DNA of 54,602 bases from Pseudogulbenkiania sp. (GTDB taxonomy: Bacteria > Pseudomonadota > Gammaproteobacteria > Burkholderiales > Chromobacteriaceae): assembly GCA_018260425.1 (NCBI GenBank), contig JAGLBD010000012.1, positions 20,823 to 75,424 of the forward strand, read 5' to 3'. Position 1 is the first letter of the stretch; each line of letters begins with the position of its first letter. Under the pieces are notes generated by a model, which was not told where the DNA came from, did no database searches, and saw nothing but the letters and a program-made list of their open reading frames with translations. The translations under genes were made by a program, and so were the position numbers. Shown here piece after piece: positions 10,540-19,317 of this stretch.

Positions 10540-11625
10540 ATGCTGAATTTTGATGAACCGACCAGCACTCCGGTCGCACCGAGCACGACCTCGCTGGACG
10601 CCCATGGCACCCACCGCGTCAACGTGGTCGACAAGCGCGTGATCAACGGCACCACCGACGTCAACCAGCTGGTTCCGTTCAAGCACAAGTGGGCATGGGA
10701 GAAGTATATTGCCCAGTGCGCCAACCACTGGATGCCGCAAGAAGTGAACATGCAGCGCGACATCGAGCAATGGAAAACCGGTCAGCTGACCGAAGACGAA
10801 ATGCGCGTGGTGAAGCGCAACCTCGGCTTCTTCGTCACCGCCGACAGCCTTGCCGCCAACAACATCGTGCTGGGCACCTATCGCCAGATCACTTCGCCGG
10901 AATGCCGCCAGTTCCTGCTGCGCCAGGCCTTCGACGAAGCCATCCACACCCACGCCTATCAGTACATCGTCGAAAGCCTCGGCCTTGACGAAGGCGAAGT
11001 GTTCAACGCCTACCACGAAATCAAGTCGATTCGCGACAAGGACGAGTTCCTGATCCCGTTCATCGACGTACTGACCGACCCGAGCTTCAAGACCGGCACC
11101 CTGGAAAACGACCAGAAGCTGCTGCGCTCGCTGATCGTGTTCGCCTGCATCATGGAAGGCCTGTTCTTCTATGTCGGATTCGTGCAGATCCTGGCACTGG
11201 GCCGCCAGAACAAGATGACCGGCGCCGCCGAACAGTACCAGTACATCCTCCGCGACGAGTCGATGCACTGCAACTTCGGTATCGACCTGATCAACACCGT
11301 GAAGATGGAAAACCCGCAACTGTGGACCGACAGCTTCAAGGCCGAGATCACCGACCTGTTCAAGAAAGCCGTGGAACTTGAATACGCCTACGCCGAAGAC
11401 ACCATGCCGCGCGGCGTGCTGGGTCTGAACGCCAGCATGTTCAAAGAATACCTGCGCTTCATCGCCAACCGTCGCATGCAACAGATTGGTCTGGACCAAC
11501 TCTTCCCGGGCGTCACCAACCCGTTCCCGTGGATGAGCGAGATGATCGACTTGAAGAAAGAGAAGAACTTCTTCGAGACCCGCGTCACCGAATACCAGAC
11601 CGGTGGTGCGCTGAGCTGGGATTGA
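10540..11625 (+). CDS. nrdB: Ribonucleoside-diphosphate reductase beta subunit (class Ia)
   Basis: Small subunit that houses the diiron-tyrosyl radical cofactor. Two in-frame ATGs exist (10534 and 10540). The site aagga (10528-10532) is almost abutting the first and at good spacing for the second, so MLNFDEP (361 residues) is preferred. Ferritin-like helices carry the metal ligands, with Glu/His in [15 protein letters not shown], where Tyr140 is the likely radical tyrosine, and [10 protein letters not shown]. The C-terminal tail that docks into NrdA ends GGALSWD. Last gene of the nrd cluster. Confidence 0.96.
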   Translation: MLNFDEPTSTPVAPSTTSLDAHGTHRVNVVDKRVINGTTDVNQLVPFKHKWAWEKYIAQCANHWMPQEVNMQRDIEQWKTGQLTEDEMRVVKRNLGFFVTADSLAANNIVLGTYRQITSPECRQFLLRQAFDEAIHTHAYQYIVESLGLDEGEVFNAYHEIKSIRDKDEFLIPFIDVLTDPSFKTGTLENDQKLLRSLIVFACIMEGLFFYVGFVQILALGRQNKMTGAAEQYQYILRDESMHCNFGIDLINTVKMENPQLWTDSFKAEITDLFKKAVELEYAYAEDTMPRGVLGLNASMFKEYLRFIANRRMQQIGLDQLFPGVTNPFPWMSEMIDLKKEKNFFETRVTEYQTGGALSWD

Positions 11626-11703
11626 GGCGTGTTGTCAGAAATCGGAAAGCTTGAAATTTTGTAGCCAAAATTTAAATTTCCTGATAGTCAAACATTAAAA
11701 TTC

Positions 11704-11739
11704 ATCTCGTCGAGCATCTGAAATAATGTCCGACGAGAT
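11704..11739 (+). terminator. Candidate nrdB terminator hairpin
   Basis: Perfect 9-base inverted repeat atctcgtcg (11704-11712) and cgacgagat (11731-11739) with an 18-base loop, 78 bases after the nrdB stop. The following cttcctttc is only a weak T-tract, so this may be an RNA-stability hairpin rather than an efficient terminator. Confidence 0.5.
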
Positions 11740-11845
11740 CTTCCTTTCAAACGACGCCACTCGGCTCATGGCGTTTATAGGTCACGCCACCAAGAGAATT
11801 CAACACAATAAAGATTTTCCGAGCTAGTTCCCTAAGTTTGTTTAG

Positions 11846-11888
11846 AAAAACATGCCATCAAGACACAGTCTAATGTGCATGTTTTTTT
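11846..11888 (+). terminator. Candidate rho-independent terminator upstream of the helicase gene
   Basis: aaaaacatg (11846-11854) pairs with catgttttt (11878-11886), and seven T residues follow the stem base. The loop is 23 bases. It would insulate the island gene from nrd transcription. Confidence 0.45.
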
Positions 11889-11965
11889 ATAGCTAGCCAT
11901 TATTTATTTAGCATAATGCATGTCTATTTAATATCAATCACCTTTTAAAAAATCTGAGTAGAAAA

Positions 11966-14900
11966 ATGACTAATATTAGCAGCGAGCTTTCTGGGAAATT
12001 TCGTGAATGTCAGCGCTCCGCAATCAGCACGGCACAAGAATTTTTAAAAACTCCTTCCCAGGGAAAATCCTGTCTGATTTGCTTACCCACGGGAGCGGGG
12101 AAGACCGGGGTGATTTCTGTTGTTGCACAAGAAGCGACATTTGAGCGCATTCTTATCATTAGCCACAGAAGAGCCGTGTGTGACCAGCTAGCAAAAGAAA
12201 TATCTGGTGCATTCTTCAAAAAATTGAAACCAGAGCATTCTTTTAATTTAAAGGCTGTGCATGAACTAAATAAAGATGCCAAAAAACAGGGCATATACAT
12301 AACTACATTCCAGAAGCTTACCATGCTTGAGGCAGTTGATTTTGAGAGAATAAAAACAGCCTTTGGCCTTGTCATTGTAGATGAAGGACATTCCGAACCA
12401 GCCCCCATCTGGAGCAAGATCGCCAGGAGCATGACAGCCCATAAGCTAATAATCACTGCAACACCATATCGAAATGATTTATTTCAATTTGATATTGGCT
12501 CAAGTCAAAGTTATATCTATTCTTTCAAAGAGGCAGTCTCAGCCGACATTCTGAATGATCCTATTTTTGAGCAATTAACTGAATTAGACATCAAAGATAG
12601 AATCAAGATTCTATTGGACAAACAAAAAGGAACAAAATGCATAGTAAAATGCAAGCGATTTGAAGATGTCGAGCATTATTACAATCTACTCAGTCAGCAT
12701 TATCTTGTCTTGGCCATTCACGATAGATATCAGGGGAAAAATGCAGGACAAAATAAACGCGTCTCTGTTCCTAAAGACATTAAAGAGCACAAGGCAGAAA
12801 TCATCATTCATCAGAATAAACTCGACGAAGGCGTAGACATCCCAGAAGCAAAAATACTTGTTTTAACCTATCCTGTCTCCAATGGGCGTGAGCTTGTTCA
12901 AACGATTGGGCGAGTCATAAGAAAAGAGCGGGAGTTTTCTGCTTATGTTCTTGACCTGTCGGTCAACTCGAATGAAAAAATGTGGAGAAATTATAGGGAG
13001 TTTGATGAATACATATCCAATCCGATTGCTTGGCAAAAATTTCTAAAGTCGCTTGATACAGCAGCGCTCATAGAAAACTATCTTGACGCATTTCCAGATA
13101 ATAGCTATCTAGACGCAGAGTTTAAGAAAAAATTTGACATCAGCTCATTCGATCCAAATTTGGGACTATCAATACCCTTGGCATCGGTGTGCTTTATCGA
13201 AAAACTCCATGACTTTAACATTTCAGCATTCTGTGACACGATATACTGGAAGCTGACACGCCAAGGCGAACTAGTTAGGCACATTTCAAACTGCCATGGG
13301 TTTGAGATTATATTGTCCGTATCTTTCAAAAACTCGCCATTCTTAAGCAACGAGCTATTCTTTGAGCCAAAGTTAGAACTATTAGTGGCCAAGGAGGAAA
13401 ATGGAATAGTAGCAATATATGATAGCAGATCAATAAACTATTCCTTTGAAGAAGAGCTGTCTTTGGGGCCGGCTATACCAATAGATAAGCTACTATCTTT
13501 GGCAGCGCGCTCTTCTAGAGTAAAAACAAAGGAAGCCCATACTTCTGCAATAGGCACAACTGTCAACCGGCCTGAAGGTATCGCTATTCGTGGAGGTAGC
13601 CTTGATCGCAGCGCGCCTCCGCAATCAAATGCTGGTTATGCCCTGACAACGTTGCGCGTGGATAATATTGATGAGCATGACAAAAAGCACAGCAGCTACT
13701 ATCTCGGGATTAATGCAGGACGGGTCTCAGATCAGAAAAATAGAAAATTTACCTTGGAACGATTGTCAGATTGGGTTCAAGATATCATTGCCACAATTGA
13801 ATCGAAATCAAAGACAAAAAGTGAACTTTTGAATTCATATGCGAAGCCTATAATTCACACTCCAAGAGAGGACCCCGTCTCTATTTTGCTAGATATGACA
13901 TCTCTTACGGGGGAGACTACTATAACCCTTCAAGGGAAAAACCACAAATTGACGCCGGACTTTGTATTTTCAAATTATGAAAATGGATTTCATATTTTAG
14001 CAGAATCAGAAGCCATTCCTTTTAAAGTTTCACTAAACAAAGAAACAAACAGGCTTGACATCTCATCAAGCCACCCTATTACATTTAGCGATCCGCAGCA
14101 GTCAGAAATTGATTTTCTCAAATGGATAAATCAACAGGGATTCAAGGCGCTCTACAAAGATGGTGTATCTTACAACGACGGCAAATTTTACAAGATCACC
14201 CTTCCATCAGAGCGAGGGATTAATATAGAAGACATGAAGATTTCCTCCAATATAATCTCAATTGCTGAACTAACACACAGCAGCCTATCAGAGAAGGGGC
14301 AGCATTGTACTGATAACGGCTACCTAAATACAACTGCAGACAATTTTGATTGTAACTCCGTATTTTATTTAATAGACAGTTTAAAAAAATTTCACTCGAA
14401 GAATCTGCCAATTTCTGAATATGGGCCATTCTATGAGCACATACCCAATTGCGACTTAATTGTTTGCACGGACATGGGGACAGAACCTGCTGACTTTATC
14501 GTTTCATCACCGACAAAGCTGTGTTTTGTTCATGTAAAGTGCGGAAAATCAGTAAAGCCAAATTCATCAGCCGGAGCCCTTGCAGAGGTCGGGGGACAAG
14601 CAATAAAAAATATTGAGATGCTAATATCAAAGAATAAAGAACTGCGCCCTGCAAATTTCACCCGGTGGCAGCACAGTTGGCCATCAAAAGATGCTAAGTT
14701 TCCTTTGGAACATAGAGTTAGGCTAATAGATGGAATGCGCCCTTTGGATTATATCGCCAACAATATCTCTGTTACAAAAGAAAAATTAGCGGAATTGGCC
14801 ATTCAAAAAATAATTGAAAGGAGATCATCCGACGCTATAAAGAAAGAAATATGGATAATCGTTGGAAATAGTTTCTCAAGGGGGCATTTGATAAAAGAGA

Positions 14901-15016
14901 TGGGCAAAGGAGAAAATGCCAGCAGCGAAACCTTGCAGGGTTATCAACTAATAGACAGCTGGACGAGTATTGCATCAATGAACGATGTAACCTTTAATAT
15001 ATTTACTTCACCGTGA
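11966..15016 (+). CDS. Large DEAD/DEAH-type helicase with possible C-terminal nuclease; candidate defence gene
   Basis: A 1016-residue protein in AT-rich DNA. The first 330 residues are an SF2 helicase: Walker A PTGAGKT (41-47), motif II DEGH (139-142, a DEAH variant), motif III TATPYR, motif V DEGVDIP, motif VI QTIGRVIR (312-319). This resembles type III restriction Res and other defence helicases. The middle 500 residues match nothing I know. Near the C-terminus, Asp843 followed 13 residues later by His856-Val-Lys858 (CFVHVKCGK) looks like a PD-(D/E)XK core with the usual Glu replaced by His. No methyltransferase or partner gene is adjacent. Its right flank is IS-riddled, so a partner may have been lost. 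Nuclease assignment is tentative. Confidence 0.75.
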   Translation: MTNISSELSGKFRECQRSAISTAQEFLKTPSQGKSCLICLPTGAGKTGVISVVAQEATFERILIISHRRAVCDQLAKEISGAFFKKLKPEHSFNLKAVHELNKDAKKQGIYITTFQKLTMLEAVDFERIKTAFGLVIVDEGHSEPAPIWSKIARSMTAHKLIITATPYRNDLFQFDIGSSQSYIYSFKEAVSADILNDPIFEQLTELDIKDRIKILLDKQKGTKCIVKCKRFEDVEHYYNLLSQHYLVLAIHDRYQGKNAGQNKRVSVPKDIKEHKAEIIIHQNKLDEGVDIPEAKILVLTYPVSNGRELVQTIGRVIRKEREFSAYVLDLSVNSNEKMWRNYREFDEYISNPIAWQKFLKSLDTAALIENYLDAFPDNSYLDAEFKKKFDISSFDPNLGLSIPLASVCFIEKLHDFNISAFCDTIYWKLTRQGELVRHISNCHGFEIILSVSFKNSPFLSNELFFEPKLELLVAKEENGIVAIYDSRSINYSFEEELSLGPAIPIDKLLSLAARSSRVKTKEAHTSAIGTTVNRPEGIAIRGGSLDRSAPPQSNAGYALTTLRVDNIDEHDKKHSSYYLGINAGRVSDQKNRKFTLERLSDWVQDIIATIESKSKTKSELLNSYAKPIIHTPREDPVSILLDMTSLTGETTITLQGKNHKLTPDFVFSNYENGFHILAESEAIPFKVSLNKETNRLDISSSHPITFSDPQQSEIDFLKWINQQGFKALYKDGVSYNDGKFYKITLPSERGINIEDMKISSNIISIAELTHSSLSEKGQHCTDNGYLNTTADNFDCNSVFYLIDSLKKFHSKNLPISEYGPFYEHIPNCDLIVCTDMGTEPADFIVSSPTKLCFVHVKCGKSVKPNSSAGALAEVGGQAIKNIEMLISKNKELRPANFTRWQHSWPSKDAKFPLEHRVRLIDGMRPLDYIANNISVTKEKLAELAIQKIIERRSSDAIKKEIWIIVGNSFSRGHLIKEMGKGENASSETLQGYQLIDSWTSIASMNDVTFNIFTSP

Positions 15017-15143
15017 TTGATATTTATTTTTAGCATATCTGGCCTGCTTCGGTCGAAGTGGGCCGAATTAAAGCAAGATCAACTCAGATTTTTTAGGGCG
15101 GCCATCTCAATTAACCGAGCCTGCTCGACTTTTTGTGTAGGCC

Positions 15144-15260
15144 TGTAATGACCCACTGAATCTCTGCTCAGGTCATAATTCACACTGGAGCATGTGATGA
15201 GTATGACCATGGAAGACGAAATCAAGCGTTGGACCGCCAAGTGCAAAGCCGCACGGGTGT
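15144..15260 (+). pseudogene. 5' remnant of a second IS3-type transposase (orfA) cut by the resident IS
   Basis: An ATG at 15197 opens MSMTMEDEIKRWTAKCKAAR, recognisable as the start of the first transposase frame of a family of IS3-like elements. After about 21 codons it runs straight into the end of another IS (15261). The bases before it, from about 15144, would be that element's terminal region. The rest of this transposase does not reappear on the far side of the intruding IS, so a deletion or rearrangement accompanied the insertion. Confidence 0.7.
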
Positions 15261-15277
15261 GGGTAATCCCCCCATTT

Positions 15278-16136
15278 TTAGCTGTCGGCTAAAGTAGAGG
15301 CAATCTGGCTGTATGCCAGTTTCCGTTTCGGGGTGATGCCACCCAGCGCCATATTCGGGCGCTCATAATTGTATGTCCAGATCCAATCCGTTGCATATTC
15401 TTGCACTTCGGCGATTGAATCGAACAGGTCATGCCCGAGCCAGTCGTAACGCACAGTCCGGTTATAACGCTCGACATACGCATTCTGCTGGGGCTTTCCC
15501 GGCTGGATATGTTCCAGCCGAATGCCGTGCTTTTCAGCCCATCGCGTCAGCGTAGCGCCGATGTATTCAGGCCCATCGTCACTACGAATCACTTTGGGCT
15601 TGCCACGCCATTCAATGACCTGATCCAGCGCGCGCACCACACGCTCTGCCGGCAATGATAAGTCCACATCCATGGCCAACGCTTCTCGGTTGAAATCATC
15701 GATCACGTTGAACAGCCGGTAGCTACGCCCATCCGACAACTGATCGTGCATGAAATCCATCGACCAGCACTCGTTTACGGAGGCAGGTACCGCCAACGGT
15801 TCCGGCTTGGCCCGGACGATGCGCTTCCTGGGCTTGATACGCAGGTTCAGTTCCAGATCACAATAAATCCGGTAGACCCGTTTGTGATTCCAGCGATAGC
15901 CCTTCACGTTGCGCAGGTACAAAAAACATAGGCCAAAGCCCCAATTGCGTTGGTTATGGGTTAAACGAATCAGGTGCTCGGCAATCTCTTCATTGATCAC
16001 GCTGGACTTTGCCTGGTAGCGATAGCAGGTTTCGCTGATGGCAAATGTCTGGCAGGCCAAGCTGATGCTGACGCCTTTTGCTTGTACGGCGTACTGCGCC
16101 ATCTCGCGTCGGCGAGACGGCGTCACCACTTTTTTG
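15278..16136 (-). CDS. IS3-family transposase OrfB (DDE integrase domain)
   Basis: Catalytic part of the transposase, made as an OrfAB fusion by -1 frameshifting at 16135-16129; after the slip the reading continues [19 protein letters not shown]. The open frame extends upstream to 16270 but that part is out of phase with OrfA. The DDE triad is visible in [16 protein letters not shown] and [10 protein letters not shown], typical rve integrase spacing. The frame is intact to its stop at 15278, 17 bases inside the left terminal repeat, so the transposase should be functional. Confidence 0.92.
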
Positions 16137-16389
16137 CCATGGCCTCCTGGATGATCTCGGCCTTGAGCCGCTCTTCGGCATACATCTTCTTGAGACGGCG
16201 GTTCTCGTCCTCCAGCTCTTTGAGCCGGGCCATGAGCGATGCATCCATGCCGCCGAACTTGGCTCGCCACTTGTAGAACGTAGCGGAGCTGATGCCGTGT
16301 TCACGGCACAGCTCGGGCACCGGGCTACCGCCCTCTGCCTGCTTGAGGATGGCGATGATCTGGCTGTCTGAAAAGCGGGACGTCTTCAC
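16123..16389 (-). CDS. IS3-family transposase OrfA (helix-turn-helix subunit)
   Basis: An 88-residue product, [20 protein letters not shown] at its N-terminus, with the HTH_Tnp_1 helix-turn-helix (about residues 8-45) that binds the terminal repeats. A leucine-zipper-like coiled coil follows ([19 protein letters not shown]). Near its 3' end the minus strand reads A-AAA-AAG (16135-16129), a classic -1 frameshift heptamer. Slippage there joins OrfA to OrfB as the active OrfAB transposase. Without slippage translation stops at 16123. Confidence 0.93.
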   Translation of the reverse strand: MKTSRFSDSQIIAILKQAEGGSPVPELCREHGISSATFYKWRAKFGGMDASLMARLKELEDENRRLKKMYAEERLKAEIIQEAMAKKW

Positions 16390-16460
16390 GCAAAATTCCC
16401 TTCAATCCTGTTGGAGAAAATTCTACTTCAGACGACGACTAATTTCAGGGGGGATTACCC

Positions 16461-16648
16461 TCCGACGTCAGCTCTGCAGAACGTTCATCGAACTGGTATC
16501 ATTAGCTGAGTTGCGGCCATTCGATAACTTCATCTGCTCAATAGAAGAAACTCTTCCTCTAATCGAAAACCACTATAACGCTATAGCTAGACGGCGATGC
16601 ATCGTGCTGTCCATCAAATGTAGCCAGCCTGTTTGAGTGCATTTTATG
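16461..16648. other. Short AT-rich gap after the IS
   Basis: No gene, repeat or promoter recognised. The sequence next to the IS does not continue the interrupted IS3-type orfA found on the other side. It lies downstream of the convergent three-gene operon. Confidence 0.4.
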
Positions 16649-17086
16649 CTAAATCTCAATGGGCTCAATAATATAGTATGTATAATCTTTATATTTTTTA
16701 TTCGCCATTAGATCGTAATATCTTCTGAGAAATGTTTGTATGGCTATCAAATTTTGAAGGGAATCCAGTTCTTCTTGAGAAGTTACGCTATGCATATTCA
16801 TTAAATCTACATCTGAATTAATGTAGTCAATGCGCGACTTTAGCTCCAGCATCAAAGCTTTTACAAATAAAGGGTATTTCTCAGAGTCAATTCTCAGCGC
16901 CAGAATATCGAGAGTATCCTTTTCTGATTCGAACTCTTTTAATTTCCGCCGACTAAAATATTCTCTTACCAAGGCACTAATTTGTTTTATATTTTTTATG
17001 CTTGTTATCTCAACCCTATCATCGTCAGTGCCATATTGAAAAAAAAGATCATCTTGCTTGGTTTTTTTTACATAAAAACAACTCAT
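16649..17086 (-). CDS. Unknown protein C of a three-gene accessory operon
   Basis: A 145-residue, charged, predicted soluble protein beginning MSCFYVKKTKQDDLFFQYGT; mostly helical by eye, with no transmembrane segment and no motif I recognise. Its ATG (17086) overlaps the stop of the preceding gene in an ATGA tetramer, and a good ribosome site, aaggaagg on the minus strand, lies six to seven bases upstream. It is the third and last gene of the operon. Strongly AT-rich compared with the chromosome. Translational coupling suggests its product works with, or in fixed ratio to, the upstream small proteins. Confidence 0.75.
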   Translation of the reverse strand: MSCFYVKKTKQDDLFFQYGTDDDRVEITSIKNIKQISALVREYFSRRKLKEFESEKDTLDILALRIDSEKYPLFVKALMLELKSRIDYINSDVDLMNMHSVTSQEELDSLQNLIAIQTFLRRYYDLMANKKYKDYTYYIIEPIEI

Positions 17087-17355
17087 ACATTGCCTTCCTT
17101 ATATTGCTTATCATAAGATGACAAACAAGGATCAATAATAACCTCCACCCCTTGATCACCCCATCCTTGCGCGGCCTTATATGCGGTATATGCAGCAGTA
17201 TGGCATTTAATGATCACACATCCTGATTTTGGATCCCCTACTTTCACGACACCATTTCTAATGGCGTTTCCTACGATTGTATCAACGTCAGGTCTAGATA
17301 GCCTCGTCTCTCTATATTTAAATTCCAAAGCTATTTTTTTCATTCTAATAGTCAT
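17083..17355 (-). CDS. Unknown protein B of a three-gene accessory operon
   Basis: A 90-residue protein containing MKKIALEFKYRETRLSRPDV near its start. ATG 17355 gives an 11-base overlap with the previous gene; ATG 17343, one base after that gene's stop, is an equally good start, and neither has a clear ribosome site. There are two cysteines (GCVIIKC) and a third near the C-terminus. No known domain, signal peptide or membrane segment is recognised. The size, AT-richness and overlaps fit a toxin-antitoxin, immunity or small defence cassette, but nothing in the sequence proves this. Confidence 0.7.
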   Translation of the reverse strand: MTIRMKKIALEFKYRETRLSRPDVDTIVGNAIRNGVVKVGDPKSGCVIIKCHTAAYTAYKAAQGWGDQGVEVIIDPCLSSYDKQYKEGNV

Positions 17356-17638
17356 TTGTAATTAAGATTTTTTTTACTTTACCATAAACACTAGCTAGCC
17401 CACGATCTGATAAGGATCTTATGATGAAAATCATATCAATCCCTCCATCTTGCCCCCTCTTTAAAGGAAGGGTTAATGGCCGACCCTTAAGATCTGTCAT
17501 TTCAACGGTGGAAAAATTTTCAAATCGTGTAAGCAACCGTGTGACCTGATCCTCTTGAACGCGATATCCTATTTCTGACAATGTTAATTCTTCTCTAGCG
17601 CCATCAGTCTCTACTATTATCTTTTTTAAGTTGGTCAT
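17345..17638 (-). CDS. Unknown protein A of a three-gene accessory operon
   Basis: First gene of the operon: 97 residues from ATG 17638 (MTNLKKIIVETDGAREELTL). A ribosome site, ggagagggg on the minus strand, precedes this ATG at normal spacing and decides against the ATG at 17653. The protein is mixed alpha/beta and soluble, with an RxxRL-rich helix in the middle (QVTRLLTRFENF). Not recognised. A palindrome containing a -10-like TATAAAT on the minus strand (17673-17686) sits about 40 bases upstream and is the probable promoter/operator. Confidence 0.72.
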   Translation of the reverse strand: MTNLKKIIVETDGAREELTLSEIGYRVQEDQVTRLLTRFENFSTVEMTDLKGRPLTLPLKRGQDGGIDMIFIIRSLSDRGLASVYGKVKKILITNDY

Positions 17639-17672
17639 ATCGCCCCTCTCCATATTTATGCATTTAGCTTAA

Positions 17673-17686
17673 CCGTATTTATACGG
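17673..17686 (-). promoter_or_regulatory. Palindrome with -10-like element before the three-gene operon
   Basis: ccgtat-tt-atacgg is a perfect 6+6 inverted repeat with a two-base centre. On the minus strand it reads through TATAAAT, a good -10 hexamer position, about 35-48 bases before the ATG at 17638. It could be the promoter and a repressor site at once. Confidence 0.45.
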
Positions 17687-18284
17687 GCAGCCGTGTTCAT
17701 ATATCAACTGATCTTGATAACAGAATTTATAGCCTACAACCGTTTAACATGTAAAGGCATTGTCATAACTAAAGTGCCCGCCGCTGCAGAAAATCAACCT
17801 AATGTGCAGCCTGATGCCGCGTTCCAGCTCCGATCAATGTTAGCTACTGTCGCTGAGCTAACACCTGGTCAAAGTGGTAAGTGGGTCGCAAGGGGGGCGG
17901 CCACTTTGGCCGAATTGCCCGCGTAGGGTATCCGGCAGGTTTAGGTGCGGACCTGTCGCTCAGATGGCAGCTTTGTGGGATGGGCGATCGGCAGCAACTG
18001 GCCGGTTACGGGCGTCTGAATCTCCCTGTCGGTTTGTCCGCTAAGACCGAAAAGCAGTCATGAAAACCAAGATCGTCGGCAGTGACTGATTATCAGTCTA
18101 AACTGCTCCCCGTATGTGATACGGGAGAAGGCTTCTTAGGGATTAAAAACAGCCACCAAATATCTAGCAAACGAGAGGCACTTCACTTGCATGTAGCGTT
18201 CGGGTCAAATATCCATCGACCAAACCCGGGACATTACCGGATCGTCAAATACATAGCATTTTGACGACCCGGTTAACAGACTTA
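17687..18284. other. Gene-poor stretch in the accessory island
   Basis: About 600 bases without a supportable gene. Short frames (for example 17693-17926) have no ribosome site or recognisable product. The base composition is more GC-rich than the operon beside it, so this is a patch of different origin. An inverted repeat cgtcaaa/tttgacg with outer ccgg arms (18237-18272) lies just past the stop of the following minus-strand gene. It could form a hairpin at its transcript end, though no T-run follows. Confidence 0.4.
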
Positions 18285-18890
18285 TTATTCCTCGGAGAAA
18301 TCGACGTACAGGATGTTTGACCAGTTGCCGAGCCCGAGGGCATAGATAGGGGTCATTGGGTCTTGCGCTGGCATCGGCGGCTCGGGAGTTCTGCCCAATA
18401 GCCTTGAAAAAAAACCAACGGGTTTAGGTGGGACAACGGGAGGTGGTACTAAAGATTGCAACGCCTGTTCCAGTTCAGGCTGGAGATTTTTTACTTGCTC
18501 AAGGAGCAACAGATTCTGCTCAAAAAGCGGTGTCTCCTCCATATCAAAAATCTCACCGCACTCCAAAACAAAGTATTGGTTTTTGTTCTCAGGCTTGTTC
18601 AAAAATTCGATGGCTTCGACAATCAAGTCATGAGCCGAGGGATGCGTTATTTTCGACAAGAAACTTTCAAGATTTTTGACACCAGAAGCGTAATCACCGA
18701 TCAGTGCTATTTCCTCCGGATTCTCCCAAATCGAAGATGGGCATGTCTTTGGATTACCCGAAAGGAGAAGCTTGAATACTATTGGTATGTCGTAGTTACA
18801 TTCCGAGATGCCAATTAGTTTCCGACCACTGGCTATGGCGCTCGGTCCTGGAACGACGTTTGTCGCGTAGAGATAACTACGGTTTGCCAC
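18285..18890 (-). CDS. Probable immunity-like protein of the MANRSYLY type
   Basis: From GTG 18890 the product is 201 residues and starts MANRSYLYATNVVPGPSAIA. I recall this N-terminus from a family of uncharacterised bacterial proteins often found as orphans in polymorphic-toxin or island contexts, which is why I prefer the GTG over the upstream ATG at 18917. The middle is alpha-helical and acidic. The last 70 residues include a proline-rich linker (VPPPVVPPKPVGF) before a conserved-looking end (GLGNWSNILYVDFSEE). No enzyme motif is visible. Function as an immunity protein is an inference from context and recollection only. Confidence 0.65.
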   Translation of the reverse strand: MANRSYLYATNVVPGPSAIASGRKLIGISECNYDIPIVFKLLLSGNPKTCPSSIWENPEEIALIGDYASGVKNLESFLSKITHPSAHDLIVEAIEFLNKPENKNQYFVLECGEIFDMEETPLFEQNLLLLEQVKNLQPELEQALQSLVPPPVVPPKPVGFFSRLLGRTPEPPMPAQDPMTPIYALGLGNWSNILYVDFSEE

Positions 18891-19269
18891 TGTGATTACT
18901 CCGATGCATAACAGCATTTATACGGAATTGCCCGTAAATCAATCTTGCTGGCAGCTATTATTGTATCCAAACACGTTAATTCTCAAGAAATTGTCGCCTC
19001 TGCCTGTACCGGTTAAGTGGCTCATGCCCGCCCACGTAGCGAACACACATCGACAAAAGTTGGGCGTTCATGGGCCAAAATAACAGCGGACACGATGCTC
19101 CTGTGCGACGCCGTGCTCAAGAGGCAACGCCTGAGGGCTAGCCGACCATCAAGTCGCAGGATGAATAGGTCTTCGGTTTCGCCTGCCGCGTACAGAAAAT
19201 ACCCCTCTTATCGGATTGAGCCGAATCGGCAAGACGCCATTGGCCACCGTCATAGGTCATGAAAAGAAT
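18891..19269. other. Right end of the accessory island, no gene seen
   Basis: This region holds the promoter for the minus-strand gene at 18890. It shares the 10-mer atttatacgg (18916-18925) with the operon promoter at 17677-17686. Beyond that it is mixed-composition sequence with short frames and no recognisable protein. It probably contains decayed remnants, and marks the return to GC-rich DNA. Confidence 0.4.
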
Positions 19270-19287
19270 GGCGCCCCGAAGGGCGCC
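19270..19287 (-). terminator. Terminator hairpin after the TonB receptor gene
   Basis: A perfect 7-base stem with four-base loop, ggcgccc-cgaa-gggcgcc. On the minus strand it forms a stable UUCG-type tetraloop and is followed by attcttttc, a moderate T-tract. It lies 31 bases after the receptor stop codon and ends the siderophore operon. Confidence 0.75.
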
Positions 19288-19317
19288 CAGCACTCACACT
19301 ATCAATGCAATTGCGGT

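Larger units (their letters stand above)
11626..11965. other. AT-rich junction between the nrd operon and the accessory island
   Basis: No gene is seen in these 340 bases. The base composition falls sharply after nrdB, marking the left edge of acquired DNA. Two hairpins are described separately (11704-11739 and 11846-11888). The remainder, very AT-rich, is the likely promoter region for the helicase gene. Confidence 0.6.
15261..16460 (-). mobile_element. IS3-family insertion sequence, 1200 bp
   Basis: The terminal inverted repeats share a perfect 13-base core gggtaatcccccc at 15261 (left) and, inverted, at 16448-16460 (right). They enclose orfA and orfB on the minus strand linked by an A6G slippery site. 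The flanks (gtgt to the left, tccg to the right) are not a target-site duplication. This fits an insertion followed by adjacent deletion. The element looks intact and potentially active. Confidence 0.9.

Noticed and set aside
10213-11499. 428-codon minus-strand frame opposite nrdB
   Set aside because: Antisense shadow of nrdB; no family resemblance or ribosome site.
11966-15016. Calling the helicase a type III restriction enzyme subunit
   Set aside because: No Mod methyltransferase gene is adjacent, and the C-terminal HVK motif is not the normal Res nuclease site.
15257-16464. Target-site duplication around the IS3 element
   Set aside because: Flanks gtgt and tccg differ; no 3- or 4-base duplication is present.
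17693-17926. 77-codon plus-strand frame in the island
   Set aside because: No ribosome site, no recognisable product, and in compositionally mixed sequence.
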